This document shows positions 25,799 to 34,323 of a stretch of DNA of 64,000 nt, in pieces. The notes beneath the pieces were generated by a model, which was given only the letters and a program-made list of their open reading frames with translations, was not told where the DNA came from and did not search any database. The stretch is from DATHZQ01 sp035458525. GTDB taxonomy: Bacteria; Actinomycetota; Acidimicrobiia; Spongiisociales; UBA5794. A program made the position numbers and the translations under genes. The DNA lies in assembly GCA_035458525.1 (NCBI GenBank), contig DATHZQ010000091.1, positions 1-64,000 on the forward strand, in the 5' to 3' direction. Each line of letters opens with the position of its first letter. Positions within the stretch are counted from its first letter, which is position 1.

Positions 25799-27127
25799 AT
25801 GACGACCACTCGCCCGCCCTCGGTCGATGCGCTGGCACGGACCCTTGCCCGGGACGGCCCGGGTCAGGCGCTTCCGTTCGCCCTTCTGGTCGCTCTCACC
25901 CGCAAGGCGATCGACGCGGCTCGTGCGGCGGGCAACGGTGCCCAGGCCGAGGCTCTGGCGAGGAAACTCGTCACGGCGGCCGCAGCAGGCGTTCCACAGC
26001 GCATCGTCAATGCCACGGGAGTCCTGCTTCACACGAACCTCGGGCGCGCACCGCTGCATCCGGACGCAGCTCGGCGAGCGGCCGAGGTTGCCACGGGCTA
26101 CGGCAATGTGGAATTCGACCTCGCCAGCGGGAAACGTGGTGGTCGCCACCACTACGTCGACCAGTTGCTGCAAGCGGTCACCGGCGCCGAAGCAGGGATT
26201 GCGGTCAACAACAACGCAGCGGCGCTGCTCCTGTCGCTGGGGGCTCTAGCGGCTCCCAACGGTGTCCTGGTGAGCCGCGGGGAGCTGATCGAGATCGGCG
26301 GCTCGTTCCGGCTGCCCGAGCTGATGGCGGCCTCTGGCGCCGTGCTGATCGAGGTGGGCACCACCAATCGAACCCGAGCCGCCGACTACGAGCGCCGAGT
26401 CGAGGGTGCGGCCGCCGTGCTGAAGGTGCATCCTTCGAACTACAGGGTCGAAGGGTTCGCCGAGGAAGTCGGCTACGGCGAGCTCGCAGACATCGCTGCG
26501 GGCGCCGGGCTCCCCTTCATCGCCGACGTTGGCAGTGGGCTACTGGATGCTCGCACCCCTTGGCTGTCCGGTCCCCCGCCCTCGTGGCTGGCGAGCGAAC
26601 CGGGCGTCCGCCAGACGCTCGAAGCCGGTGCGGACGTCGTGCTCTTCAGCGGCGACAAGCTGCTCGGCGGGCCGCAGGCCGGGTTGGCTGTCGGCAAGCG
26701 CGCCGTGGTCGACCGCATGGCGGAGCACCCGACAATGCGGGCCCTCCGTCTCGACGGACCGCAGCTCGCCGCGCTGGCGGCGACGCTCGAGCTGTACGCG
26801 GACGGTCGCGGCGCAGAGATCCCTTTCTGGGCCATGGCGGCGTGCTCCGACGCCGAGTTGCGCACACGCCTCCAAGGCCTGATGGCGGCAGCGGCCGTCG
26901 GCGGCGAGATCGTGGCGGGCGCCTCCCTCCCCGGTGCCGGGTCCGTCCCCGGTGAGGAAATCCCTTCACCCGTGCTCGCGGTGACCACCGCGGTCGATGC
27001 CCGCTGGCGACGACTCCTCGATGCGACACCCGCAGTGCTGACCCGCCGCCAGGAGCACGTGCTCCTGATCGATCTCCGCGCCGTCGACCCGGCCGACGAT
27101 GCCCACATCGCCGCCGCCCTCGCCTGA
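25799..27127 (+). CDS. selA: L-seryl-tRNA(Sec) selenium transferase SelA
   Basis: 442 aa. PLP enzyme converting seryl-tRNA(Sec) to selenocysteyl-tRNA(Sec). Motifs: RIVNATGVLLHTNLGRAPL, NVEFDLASGKRGGR, VNNNAAALLL, VGTTNRT and the Schiff-base lysine in FSGDKLLGGPQAG. Directly followed by selB with a TGATG overlap. It needs selenophosphate (SelD) and tRNA-Sec (selC), neither of which is in this window. Divergent from fxsA. Confidence 0.97.
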   Translation: MTTTRPPSVDALARTLARDGPGQALPFALLVALTRKAIDAARAAGNGAQAEALARKLVTAAAAGVPQRIVNATGVLLHTNLGRAPLHPDAARRAAEVATGYGNVEFDLASGKRGGRHHYVDQLLQAVTGAEAGIAVNNNAAALLLSLGALAAPNGVLVSRGELIEIGGSFRLPELMAASGAVLIEVGTTNRTRAADYERRVEGAAAVLKVHPSNYRVEGFAEEVGYGELADIAAGAGLPFIADVGSGLLDARTPWLSGPPPSWLASEPGVRQTLEAGADVVLFSGDKLLGGPQAGLAVGKRAVVDRMAEHPTMRALRLDGPQLAALAATLELYADGRGAEIPFWAMAACSDAELRTRLQGLMAAAAVGGEIVAGASLPGAGSVPGEEIPSPVLAVTTAVDARWRRLLDATPAVLTRRQEHVLLIDLRAVDPADDAHIAAALA

Positions 27128-28956
27128 TGCCGATCATTGCTACGGCGGGCCACGTCGATCACGGCAAGTCGACACTGGTTCGGGCCCTCACCGGTCGGGA
27201 TCCCGACCGGTGGCAAGAGGAGAAGGACCGTGGCCTCACCATCGACCTCGGCTTCGCCTGGACGGACATCGACGGCGTCGGTGTCGGATTCGTCGACGTG
27301 CCGGGCCACGAGCGGTTCATCAAGAACATGCTCGCCGGCGTCGGCGGCTTGGACGTGGCGCTCCTCGTCGTCGCCGCGGACGAAGGCTGGATGCCGCAAA
27401 CGGAGGAGCACGTCGCCGTACTGGATGCCCTCGCCGTCAAGCACGGCGTGGTGGCCTTGACCCGAACGGATCTGGTCGATCCCGAGCTCGTCGAGCTCGC
27501 CTCAGCCGAGGTTCTCGAATACACGGCAGGAACCAGCTTGGAGACCTGGCCCATCGTCCCCGTTTCCGCACCGAACGGCGCCGGCATCACAGAGTTACGA
27601 TCGACCCTGGGCCGAGTTCTCGGTGCGGCCGGCGAACCGCCCGACGTCGGCCTCGCCAGACTCTGGGTCGATCGGGCGTTCGTCATCGGCGGAGCCGGCC
27701 TCGTCGTCACAGGGACGTTGCTCGACGGAGCGCTCCGCATCGGCGACGACGTCCAGGTGTGGCCCGACGGGGCGGTGGCCCGGATCCGAAGCCTGCAAAC
27801 CCACGAGGCGGCCGTCGACGAGATCGGGCCGGGCAACCGCGCCGCCGTCAACGTCGTCGGACTCGATCGGACCGACGTTCCGCGCGGAACCATGCTCGCG
27901 GCACCACACGCTTTCCGGACGACGCGCCGGCTGCTCGTCGATCTCTCCCCCGTGCGCGCCTGGCCAGGCGCCGTCACCGATCGGGGGGCATATCACCTCC
28001 ACGCCGGCAGCGGTCACTGGCCCGTTCGCATTCGCCTCGTCGGTGCGAGACGCCTCGACACGACCGGTCCGGCGCTGCTCACGGTCGAGACTCGAGTGCC
28101 GCTGCGAATGGGAGACCGCTTTGTCGTTCGCGAGGTGGGGCGACGTGTGGTCGTTGCGGGCGGCATCGTCTTGGATCCCTCACCCGAAACCGGAGCGCTC
28201 GACCCCAAAGCGGTCGCGCTGTTGCGCGAGGCACTCGATGGGGACCGGAATGCGTGGGCCGATGCGCTCCTTGCGGTGCGCGGCACCGACGACGTGGTGG
28301 CGCTCGCCGCGGATACCGGTGGGGGCATGCCGACGACGGCGCTCGAGACGACCGGCGTTGCCATGACGCAAGCCTGGGCCTCGACTCGACTTGCTGAGAT
28401 CAGCGCAAGCGTGACCGCGTTTCACGACGACAACCCGCTCCGACCTGGTGCCCCGAAGGCCACGCTTGCCTCACGTCATGGAGTGTCCGTCGCCGTCCTG
28501 GATGCGCTGGTCATGTCGGACGGAAGCGGACTCGTCGGCGAAGCCGACACCGTTCGCCTCGCATCCTTCAGCCCAAAGTGGCCGGCAGCCCTGGAAGTGG
28601 CCTGGGCGGAGGCCCAAGCCAGGCTGCAATCCGACGGGCTCGCCGTGCCGCGCACGTCGACCTTGGGGCTCGAGGACGACTGGCTGCACGCGGTCATTCG
28701 AAGGGAACGCCTCGTCGTGATCGGGCCTGATGTCGCATACCTACCTGAGCAGATCGACGAGATCCTGCGCCGCCTCGACGAGCTCGGCGACGGCTTCACC
28801 GTCAGCGAGTTCCGCGATGCGATGGGCGTGAGCCGGCGTCACGCGGTGCCGCTCCTCGAGTGGCTCGATTCGCAGGGATGGACGTCGCGCCGAGGCGACG
28901 TCCGTACGCTCAGACGGCGGCCGACGCCACGTCGTGGCGGCGCTCCGACTCGGTGA
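27127..28956 (+). CDS. selB: Selenocysteine-specific elongation factor SelB
   Basis: 609 aa, standard bacterial length. GTPase domain: TAGHVDHGKSTLVRAL (G1), DRGLTIDLGFAW (G2), VDVPGHERFIKNM (G3) and LTRTDLVD (G4). Beta-barrel domains follow, then C-terminal winged helices (GFTVSEFRDAMGVSRRHAVPLLEWLD) that in known SelB bind the SECIS hairpin. It delivers Sec-tRNA to in-frame UGA. Overlaps selA by 1 nt; its last 47 nt overlap the convergent whiB gene. Confidence 0.97.
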   Translation: MPIIATAGHVDHGKSTLVRALTGRDPDRWQEEKDRGLTIDLGFAWTDIDGVGVGFVDVPGHERFIKNMLAGVGGLDVALLVVAADEGWMPQTEEHVAVLDALAVKHGVVALTRTDLVDPELVELASAEVLEYTAGTSLETWPIVPVSAPNGAGITELRSTLGRVLGAAGEPPDVGLARLWVDRAFVIGGAGLVVTGTLLDGALRIGDDVQVWPDGAVARIRSLQTHEAAVDEIGPGNRAAVNVVGLDRTDVPRGTMLAAPHAFRTTRRLLVDLSPVRAWPGAVTDRGAYHLHAGSGHWPVRIRLVGARRLDTTGPALLTVETRVPLRMGDRFVVREVGRRVVVAGGIVLDPSPETGALDPKAVALLREALDGDRNAWADALLAVRGTDDVVALAADTGGGMPTTALETTGVAMTQAWASTRLAEISASVTAFHDDNPLRPGAPKATLASRHGVSVAVLDALVMSDGSGLVGEADTVRLASFSPKWPAALEVAWAEAQARLQSDGLAVPRTSTLGLEDDWLHAVIRRERLVVIGPDVAYLPEQIDEILRRLDELGDGFTVSEFRDAMGVSRRHAVPLLEWLDSQGWTSRRGDVRTLRRRPTPRRGGAPTR

Positions 28957-29173
28957 GGCCTCCCCAGATCCCGTACGGTTCGCGAATCGTCATCGCGTAG
29001 TCGAGGCACTGCGACTTGACCGGACAGATCTGACAGATCGACTTCGCTCGGACTTCTCGTCGTTCCCGTTCCTCTTTTCGTTCTTGCGTGCTCGGGGGGA
29101 AGAACAGATGCGAGTGGTTACCGCGACACAAGGCAATCGGTTGCCAAGTGCGGTCGAGCGTGGTCGTCGTCAT
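28910..29173 (-). CDS. WhiB-family transcriptional regulator
   Basis: 87 aa. Four conserved Cys (LCRGN, then CQICPVKSQC) bind a 4Fe-4S cluster; GIWGGLTESER is the family's beta-turn motif, and a short basic tail follows. WhiB proteins are specific to Actinobacteria and their phages and work with sigma factors. Overlaps the 3' end of selB on the other strand. The 99 nt upstream gap up to the NfeD gene stop contains its promoter region, with a GGAGAGGG-like purine tract before the start. Confidence 0.95.
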   Translation of the reverse strand: MTTTTLDRTWQPIALCRGNHSHLFFPPSTQERKEERERREVRAKSICQICPVKSQCLDYAMTIREPYGIWGGLTESERRHDVASAAV

Positions 29174-29272
29174 GCGGGGGGCACCTCCAGACCAAAGGTT
29201 TCACAACAGCAGGAGAGGGAAGCTAGCCACGGCCTAAGGGCGACACAAGGGAATACCTGGAAAAATCGCTTG

Positions 29273-30586
29273 CTATTCGCTAATTTCTGGGTCGATCGAC
29301 CTATCTCGGCCGTCTGCGCCGTTGTGGGGACCGACCTCGAGCATCACACCGCTCACTGCCAGCACCTCGACTTCGTCCCCGGGAGCGACGCCGGCCGCAC
29401 GGTGGCTCCGCGCCTTCCATCGGGCTCCGTCGACCTCGACGATCCCCGTCGGATCAAAGACGGTTTCGGCCACGCCGGTCTTACCCACCAGGTGTTCTCG
29501 GCCGATCGTGCGCGTGGAGAAGCGTGACCTGGCAACGGTGGTCAGCGCAACCATGTAGAAGGCCGCGACCGCGACGACGGACAGCACGATCGCCCACCAA
29601 CGCGGACCGAACTGCGGGGCGGCGTCGGTGATCGTCAGGCCGCCAGCAAGCAATAAGAGCGTCCCAAGCAGCCCGCGCCAAGAAATCGTCGAACTCTGGA
29701 AATCCACCGTGTACAACACCATCCCCACCAGCACGGCGAGCAGCGAGATCCAGCGCATCGGGAGCACCGCGATGCCGAATCCCGCGAGGAACAGCGCCAG
29801 AGACGCAACCGCGGCGGTGATGCCCACGCCTGCCGCGTAGAACTCGAACGCGGCGGCGGCGAGACCGATGACGAGGAAGAAGAACATGGCCTCGGGTCGA
29901 ATCGCAAGGCGTAGGAACCGCGTGCGCAGCGACGGCTTGAGGAAGGCGACGTTCACGTCTGGGACGACGATCTCGGTGCCGTCTTCTGCGGTCGTCACCG
30001 TCGTCGTGCGGGCGACGACCTCTCCCGACGCTGTCGCCATGGACCGGTCGTTGAGCGAGGCGATGAACTGGCCGATCGTGGGGACGACTTCGTCGACGAC
30101 CCCGGGAATCGGCTCGCTGACCTCGACCGACTCGTCGACCAGGCCGGCTTCCACCGCGGGATCGCCGCCGACCCACACTTCGAGCGAGCTCCCGCCGGCG
30201 ACGGTCGGGCTCAGCAAACCAACCCTGGCTCCGGGGGCCGCTCCGGAGTACGCCGCCAGCTCGAGGAGTGATGCCGCGCCGCCGTAGGCCTCGGCGCCGG
30301 ACGGCCCCAGCCACGCAGTGACGGGACGGGTCGACGCCTCGATCGCTGCGAACAACGGCTCGGGATCGCCAGATGCGATGCCCGGGTTGTCGATCTGGAT
30401 CACCACCAGCTGCCCGGGCTCGTTGCGCACCACGTCGACGAGGAAGTCGATGGCGCGCTGCTCCAGGGGACCGCGAACGTCGGCGACCAACACCCGCTCC
30501 TCCACCGCTTCGTCTGCGGCGAAGGCCGGAACGATGCCGGCGAGGAGGAAGGCACTGAGAGCGAGTAGTCGGAGGAAACCGCGCAT
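29273..30586 (-). CDS. NfeD family protein with degenerate ClpP-class protease domain
   Basis: 437 aa from ATG 30586. Signal peptide (FLRLLALSAFLLAGIVPAFAA), ClpP/SppA-like periplasmic domain (residues ~25-190), four to five transmembrane helices (~225-360) and a C-terminal OB-fold NfeD domain (GKTGVAETVFDPTGIVEVDGA, GDEVEVLAVSG). In active relatives the nucleophile Ser lies in a PSGARAASAG-like motif; here the corresponding stretch is PSGAEAYGGAAS, so the Ser appears replaced by Gly and the protease is probably inactive (inference from manual alignment). Membrane quality-control role is likely. Confidence 0.85.
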   Translation of the reverse strand: MRGFLRLLALSAFLLAGIVPAFAADEAVEERVLVADVRGPLEQRAIDFLVDVVRNEPGQLVVIQIDNPGIASGDPEPLFAAIEASTRPVTAWLGPSGAEAYGGAASLLELAAYSGAAPGARVGLLSPTVAGGSSLEVWVGGDPAVEAGLVDESVEVSEPIPGVVDEVVPTIGQFIASLNDRSMATASGEVVARTTTVTTAEDGTEIVVPDVNVAFLKPSLRTRFLRLAIRPEAMFFFLVIGLAAAAFEFYAAGVGITAAVASLALFLAGFGIAVLPMRWISLLAVLVGMVLYTVDFQSSTISWRGLLGTLLLLAGGLTITDAAPQFGPRWWAIVLSVVAVAAFYMVALTTVARSRFSTRTIGREHLVGKTGVAETVFDPTGIVEVDGARWKARSHRAAGVAPGDEVEVLAVSGVMLEVGPHNGADGRDRSIDPEISE

Positions 30587-30677
30587 GAGCGGGCGCGATG
30601 TTACGGCGTGACCGGGTCGAGGCGGAATCCTGAGGACGACCGAGGAGCGCGCCCTCGATCGGGCTATCCTCCCCGCC

Positions 30678-31082
30678 ATGACCCGCATCGTCGTCGTCGC
30701 CGACGTTCCCTGGGTGCGCAACGAGGTCCACGCCTCGCTCACGGCACCTGATTATGAGCTGATCGACCTCACCGAGCCGTCCGAGGCGGCATCGCTTGCG
30801 CTCGACGAACGTGCCGACGCCGTGATCGTCGACCTGCAGGTCGGCTCGATGGGCGGGATGGCCGTGACCCGCGACGTGCGTGACGTGTCGCGACGCACGG
30901 GACACGGCAACCTTCCCGTCGTCATGCTCCTCGACCGCGCCGCCGATGGATTCCTGGCCAAGCGTGCCGGCGCCGCTGCGTGGCTGGTCAAGCCCTTCAC
31001 GCCGTACGACATCCGCAGCGCCGTCGACACCGCACTCGGAGCCGACGCCGTGGCTACGGCTCCGATCCCGGACGCCGAGTGA
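30678..31082 (+). CDS. Single-domain response regulator (receiver only)
   Basis: 134 aa. Receiver fold starting TRIVVVADVPWVRNEV, phospho-acceptor region AVIVDLQVGSMGGMAVTRDV (Asp at about 54) and switch Lys in WLVKPFTPYDI. The N-terminal acidic pair is reduced (VADV), so Mg binding may differ from standard receivers. No output domain and no adjacent histidine kinase. Followed 56 nt later by the CorC-like gene. Confidence 0.85.
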   Translation: MTRIVVVADVPWVRNEVHASLTAPDYELIDLTEPSEAASLALDERADAVIVDLQVGSMGGMAVTRDVRDVSRRTGHGNLPVVMLLDRAADGFLAKRAGAAAWLVKPFTPYDIRSAVDTALGADAVATAPIPDAE

Positions 31083-31138
31083 GCTTCGATGACCGGGCCT
31101 GGGGGTCCACCTCCCGCAGATGAACACGTTGTGACGCT

Positions 31139-32422
31139 GTGAGTGGCACCACGGTCGTCTATATGGTCGTCCTCGGCTTCACCGCAGTGGCCTCCGGTTT
31201 CTTCTCCGGATCGGAGACCGCCCTCATCGGCATCGGGCGCGAACGTGTCCACCAGTTGTCGGAGCACGGCAGGCGCGGTCTACGGGTACGCCAGCTCGTT
31301 GCCGACCCGGACCGGCTGCTCTCCACGATCCTGGTCGCCAACAACCTCGTGAACATCCTCGGGGCATCGGTCGCCACGACCCTGTTCATCGACCTCCTCG
31401 GCGAGCAGTGGGGGCCCTGGGTCGCCACCCTCGTCGTGACCGCCGTGGTGCTGGTCGTCGGCGAGATCACGCCGAAGACGCTTGCGGCGCGCTACCCGGA
31501 GCAGTTCTCGCTCGCAGTGGCGCCCACCATTTGGCGGCTTTCCCTCGTGCTCGGCCCCGTCGCCAAGTTCTTCACCGGCATCACCCGCGGCATCATGCGG
31601 GTGCTAGGCCTCCCCGACGCCGGCTCGGCATCGGCCGTGACCGAGGCGGATATCAGAGCGCTTGCCGAGCTCGGCCTCGCCGAGGGGGAGATCGAACAGG
31701 TCGAGCACGAGATCCTCGACGCCTTGTTCACCCTCGCCGACCGCCCGGTGCGCGACATCATGACCCCCCGCACCGAGATCGTGACGCTGTCCATGCCATT
31801 CACGCTCGACGACGTGCGGAAGCGGATCGCCGACACAGGACACTCACGGTTCCCCGTCTCGAAGGGTGATCTGGACCACCTGCAGGGGGTCTTGTATGTG
31901 AAGGATCTCTTCCAGCTGTCCGATCCCAAGATGCCGGACGTGATCCCCTCGCTGCTCAGGCCCGCCAGGTACATCCCGGAATCGGCGTCGATTCTCTCGG
32001 TGCTGCAGGACATGCGAGCCAAGAGAACCGTGTTTGGCGTGGTCCTCGACGAGCACGGAGGCGTCGAGGGCATCGTGACCGTCAAAGACCTCATGGCTGA
32101 GCTCGTCGGGACCCTGCGCGACGAATACGACCCCGGTGAGCCGAGTGCGGTGCAGACGGACACCGGCCAGTGGGTGACCGACGGCCGTCTCTCGTTCGAG
32201 GATCTCGAGAGCGAGCTGGGCATAGATCTCCCCGATGGACCCTATGCGACCGTGGCCGGCCTCTACTTGTACCTGGCTGGTCGAATACCGCAGGAAGGTG
32301 ACTTGGTCACCTTCGACGGCCTCACGTTGACCGTGATCTCGATGGAACGGAACCGCATCGCCAAGATTCGGGTTGAGCGCACTCCCGGGACGGGTACAAT
32401 CCTGCGCGAACCCGCCGAGTGA
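31139..32422 (+). CDS. HlyC/CorC (CNNM) family membrane protein with CBS domains
   Basis: 427 aa from GTG 31139. N-terminal DUF21/CNNM transmembrane domain (residues ~1-180; FFSGSETALIGIGRERV, ILVANNLVNILGASVATT, VGEITPKTLAARYPEQ), two CBS domains (~200-330; PVRDIMTPRTEIVTL, GVVLDEHGGVEGIVTVKDL) and a C-terminal CorC/HlyC domain (WVTDGRLSFEDLESELG). Family members are linked to Mg2+/Co2+ transport or tolerance. Followed by tRNA-Pro 32 nt downstream. Confidence 0.93.
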   Translation: MSGTTVVYMVVLGFTAVASGFFSGSETALIGIGRERVHQLSEHGRRGLRVRQLVADPDRLLSTILVANNLVNILGASVATTLFIDLLGEQWGPWVATLVVTAVVLVVGEITPKTLAARYPEQFSLAVAPTIWRLSLVLGPVAKFFTGITRGIMRVLGLPDAGSASAVTEADIRALAELGLAEGEIEQVEHEILDALFTLADRPVRDIMTPRTEIVTLSMPFTLDDVRKRIADTGHSRFPVSKGDLDHLQGVLYVKDLFQLSDPKMPDVIPSLLRPARYIPESASILSVLQDMRAKRTVFGVVLDEHGGVEGIVTVKDLMAELVGTLRDEYDPGEPSAVQTDTGQWVTDGRLSFEDLESELGIDLPDGPYATVAGLYLYLAGRIPQEGDLVTFDGLTLTVISMERNRIAKIRVERTPGTGTILREPAE

Positions 32423-32454
32423 CGCCCACTGGGGCACCTCGACGGATTCACAAT

Positions 32455-32531
32455 CGGGACGTGGCGCAGCTTGGTAGCGCGCATCGTTCGGGACGATGAG
32501 GTCGCCGGTTCAAATCCGGCCGTCCCGACCA
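32455..32531 (+). tRNA. tRNA-Pro (anticodon CGG)
   Basis: 77 nt cloverleaf with CCA encoded: acceptor CGGGACG/CGTCCCG, D stem GCGC, anticodon stem CATCG/CGATG with loop TTCGGGA (anticodon CGG at 32489-32491), T arm GCCGG-TTCAAAT-CCGGC. Decodes CCG. A strong terminator follows immediately. No integrase or attachment-site duplication is seen nearby. Confidence 0.95.
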
Positions 32532-32560
32532 GAAGCCGGCGGTATTCCGCCGGCTTCTTG
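32532..32560 (+). terminator. Intrinsic terminator after tRNA-Pro
   Basis: GAAGCCGGCGG/TATT/CCGCCGGCTTC: a perfect 11 bp stem with a 4 nt loop directly after the CCA end, followed by TTGTCATTT. Confidence 0.85.
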
Positions 32561-32604
32561 TCATTTCGCCCTCGGCAGGCCTCGGACGAGTTTGAGTCGT
32601 CCGG

Positions 32605-32750
32605 CTTCGCCGGGCTCACCTCCGGGGGAGGCGCGGAGCTTCCCCCTCGGGCTCCACCTCCATGCCTCGTTTCGCATCGGCAGGGTTAGCACGCGAGTAG
32701 TCCCCGCTTGCGGGGGAGGTACCGGCGCCGCAGGCCGGGGGTAGGGGTGA
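32605..32750. repeat. Palindromic repeat region, including a dispersed REP-family copy
   Basis: 32694-32749 carries the repeat family of the 56-59.6 kb island: hairpin CCCCGCTTGCGGGG, the core GAGGTACCGGCG and a GGCCGGGGGTAGGGG tail. It ends directly at the stop codon of the SRPBCC gene (32751). Upstream, 32605-32640 contains further small stems (CCGGCTTCGCCGG and CCTCCGGGGGAGG) that may be a decayed second copy. No gene is visible in this gap. Confidence 0.7.
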
Positions 32751-33209
32751 TCAGGCCGTGATGGACGTGTCGTCTTCGATGCTGTGCTGGAGCGTCTCGA
32801 GCTCACGGTGCAGCCGGCGGCTCATACTGCCTGAGAGCAGCCATCCGAGAAGGACCGCAGCGATGCGCGTGGCCAGGCTGTCGGGCCCGGCTTCGATGCT
32901 GTTGACGACCCTCGTTCCGCCAGCGGCGGACTCGAACGTCATCGTGCCTTCGAACGCAAACGGACCGCGCGCAATCTGCGTAGCGAAGATCGTGGGGGGC
33001 GTGAATTCGGCGACCACCACTTCGAGCTCGTTGGAACGCCAACCGCCCATGTAGTCCAGCGAGAACCGGGCCCCCGGCCGCATCTCCTCGTCGATCGCAG
33101 ACGCAGCACGGACCCCGGTCATCCAACTCGGCATCTTCGCCACGTCGGTGACGAAGTCGAACACCTCGTCGATCGGACGAGCCACGGTGATCTCGGCCAG
33201 TGCTCTCAC
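32751..33209 (-). CDS. SRPBCC superfamily protein (polyketide cyclase/START-like)
   Basis: 152 aa. Typical SRPBCC start (ALAEITVARPIDEVFDFVTDV) followed by MPSWMTGVR, the hydrophobic-cavity strands and a C-terminal helix (HRELETLQHSIED). No catalytic assignment possible; members bind lipids or hydrophobic ligands. The stop abuts a palindromic repeat. Solitary gene, convergent with the tRNA. Confidence 0.85.
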   Translation of the reverse strand: MRALAEITVARPIDEVFDFVTDVAKMPSWMTGVRAASAIDEEMRPGARFSLDYMGGWRSNELEVVVAEFTPPTIFATQIARGPFAFEGTMTFESAAGGTRVVNSIEAGPDSLATRIAAVLLGWLLSGSMSRRLHRELETLQHSIEDDTSITA

Positions 33210-33297
33210 GCTACGACCTCAGTCTTGCCCTACTCACGGTCAGAGGCTCATCCTAGAACCCGGCGTGGAGAAGCGGGCTGGGCCGATGGCCTCAAAC

Positions 33298-34323
33298 TCA
33301 CGCAACGAGCAACTCGGCAAGCTGCACCGCGTTGAGAGCCGCACCCTTGCGGAGGTTGTCACCGACCGTCCACAGGCTGATACCTCCCTGCTCGCCGACG
33401 GTGGGTCGTACCCGACCAATCAACACGTCGTCGATACCGGCAGAGTCGAGCGGAGTCGGGACGTGGTCGTCACCCCAGAGCTGGGCCCCTGGCGCAGCCG
33501 CGAGCACGTCGCGGGCCTCCTCGAGGGAGACGGGACGCTCGAAGAACATCGTTGCGGCTATGCCATGGCCCACCATGGTCGGTACCCGAACACACGTAGG
33601 CTCGACGAGGATCTCATCGTCCCCGAGAATCTTGCGGGTCTCGTTGACCAGCTTCCATTCCTCGTCGGTGTAACCGAGGTCCGTGAAACTGCCTGCATGC
33701 GGAAGCACGTTGAACCCGATCGGGCGCGAGTAGAGGTCGCCGCCCGGGTCTGACCAGCCGCCCTCCGCCAGGAGCTCCGGATCTTTGCCCAGGATCTCCA
33801 GTTCGTGTCGCAACACGTTCATTCCGGTCTGGCCCGAGCCCGACACGGACTGATAGGACGTCGCCGTCATGCGACGGATCCGCGCGGTGCGGTGCAGGGG
33901 TCCCGCCGCCATCATCAGCGCCATCGTCGTGCAATTCGGGTTTGCCACGATGCCCTGGTGCGTACCAATCGCCTCGTCGTTCACCTGGGCTACGACCAGC
34001 GGAACGCCCGGGTCCATGCGGAACGCGGAGGAGTTGTCGACAACGGTCGCTCCGGCGGCGGCGAACCTGGGAGCATGCTCCTTGGACCGTCCTCCCCCGG
34101 CCGAGAACAGCGCGATGTCGATGCCCGCGGGATCTGCCGTGGCCAGGTCCTCGATCGTCACGTCACCCCAAGAAGTAACGACGTTGCGCCCGGCTGAGCG
34201 AGCGCTCGCCATCAATCGCAGGTCCCCGACCGGGAAGCCACGTGACTCGAGGATGGACAGCATCGTCGTGCCAACCGCACCGGTGGCTCCGACGACGGCG
34301 ACGGTGGGATGCGGCGTGGTCAT
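33298..34323 (-). CDS. asd: Aspartate-semialdehyde dehydrogenase
   Basis: 341 aa. NADP-binding VAVVGATGAVGTTML, catalytic Cys in VANPNCTTMAL, SVSGSGQTGMNVL, and His-containing RVPTMVGHGIAATMFF. It reduces aspartyl phosphate to aspartate semialdehyde, the branch point to lysine/diaminopimelate, methionine and threonine. Its ATG overlaps the stop of the upstream aspartokinase by 4 nt, a classical lysC-asd operon. Confidence 0.97.
   Translation of the reverse strand: MTTPHPTVAVVGATGAVGTTMLSILESRGFPVGDLRLMASARSAGRNVVTSWGDVTIEDLATADPAGIDIALFSAGGGRSKEHAPRFAAAGATVVDNSSAFRMDPGVPLVVAQVNDEAIGTHQGIVANPNCTTMALMMAAGPLHRTARIRRMTATSYQSVSGSGQTGMNVLRHELEILGKDPELLAEGGWSDPGGDLYSRPIGFNVLPHAGSFTDLGYTDEEWKLVNETRKILGDDEILVEPTCVRVPTMVGHGIAATMFFERPVSLEEARDVLAAAPGAQLWGDDHVPTPLDSAGIDDVLIGRVRPTVGEQGGISLWTVGDNLRKGAALNAVQLAELLVA

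Noticed and set aside
27127..29272. selC (tRNA-Sec) next to selAB
   Set aside because: No long-variable-arm tRNA-like fold with TCA anticodon found in the flanks of selA, selB or whiB.
32455..32531. tRNA-Pro as an integration site of a mobile island
   Set aside because: No integrase, no direct repeat of the tRNA 3' end, and both sides are ordinary chromosomal genes.
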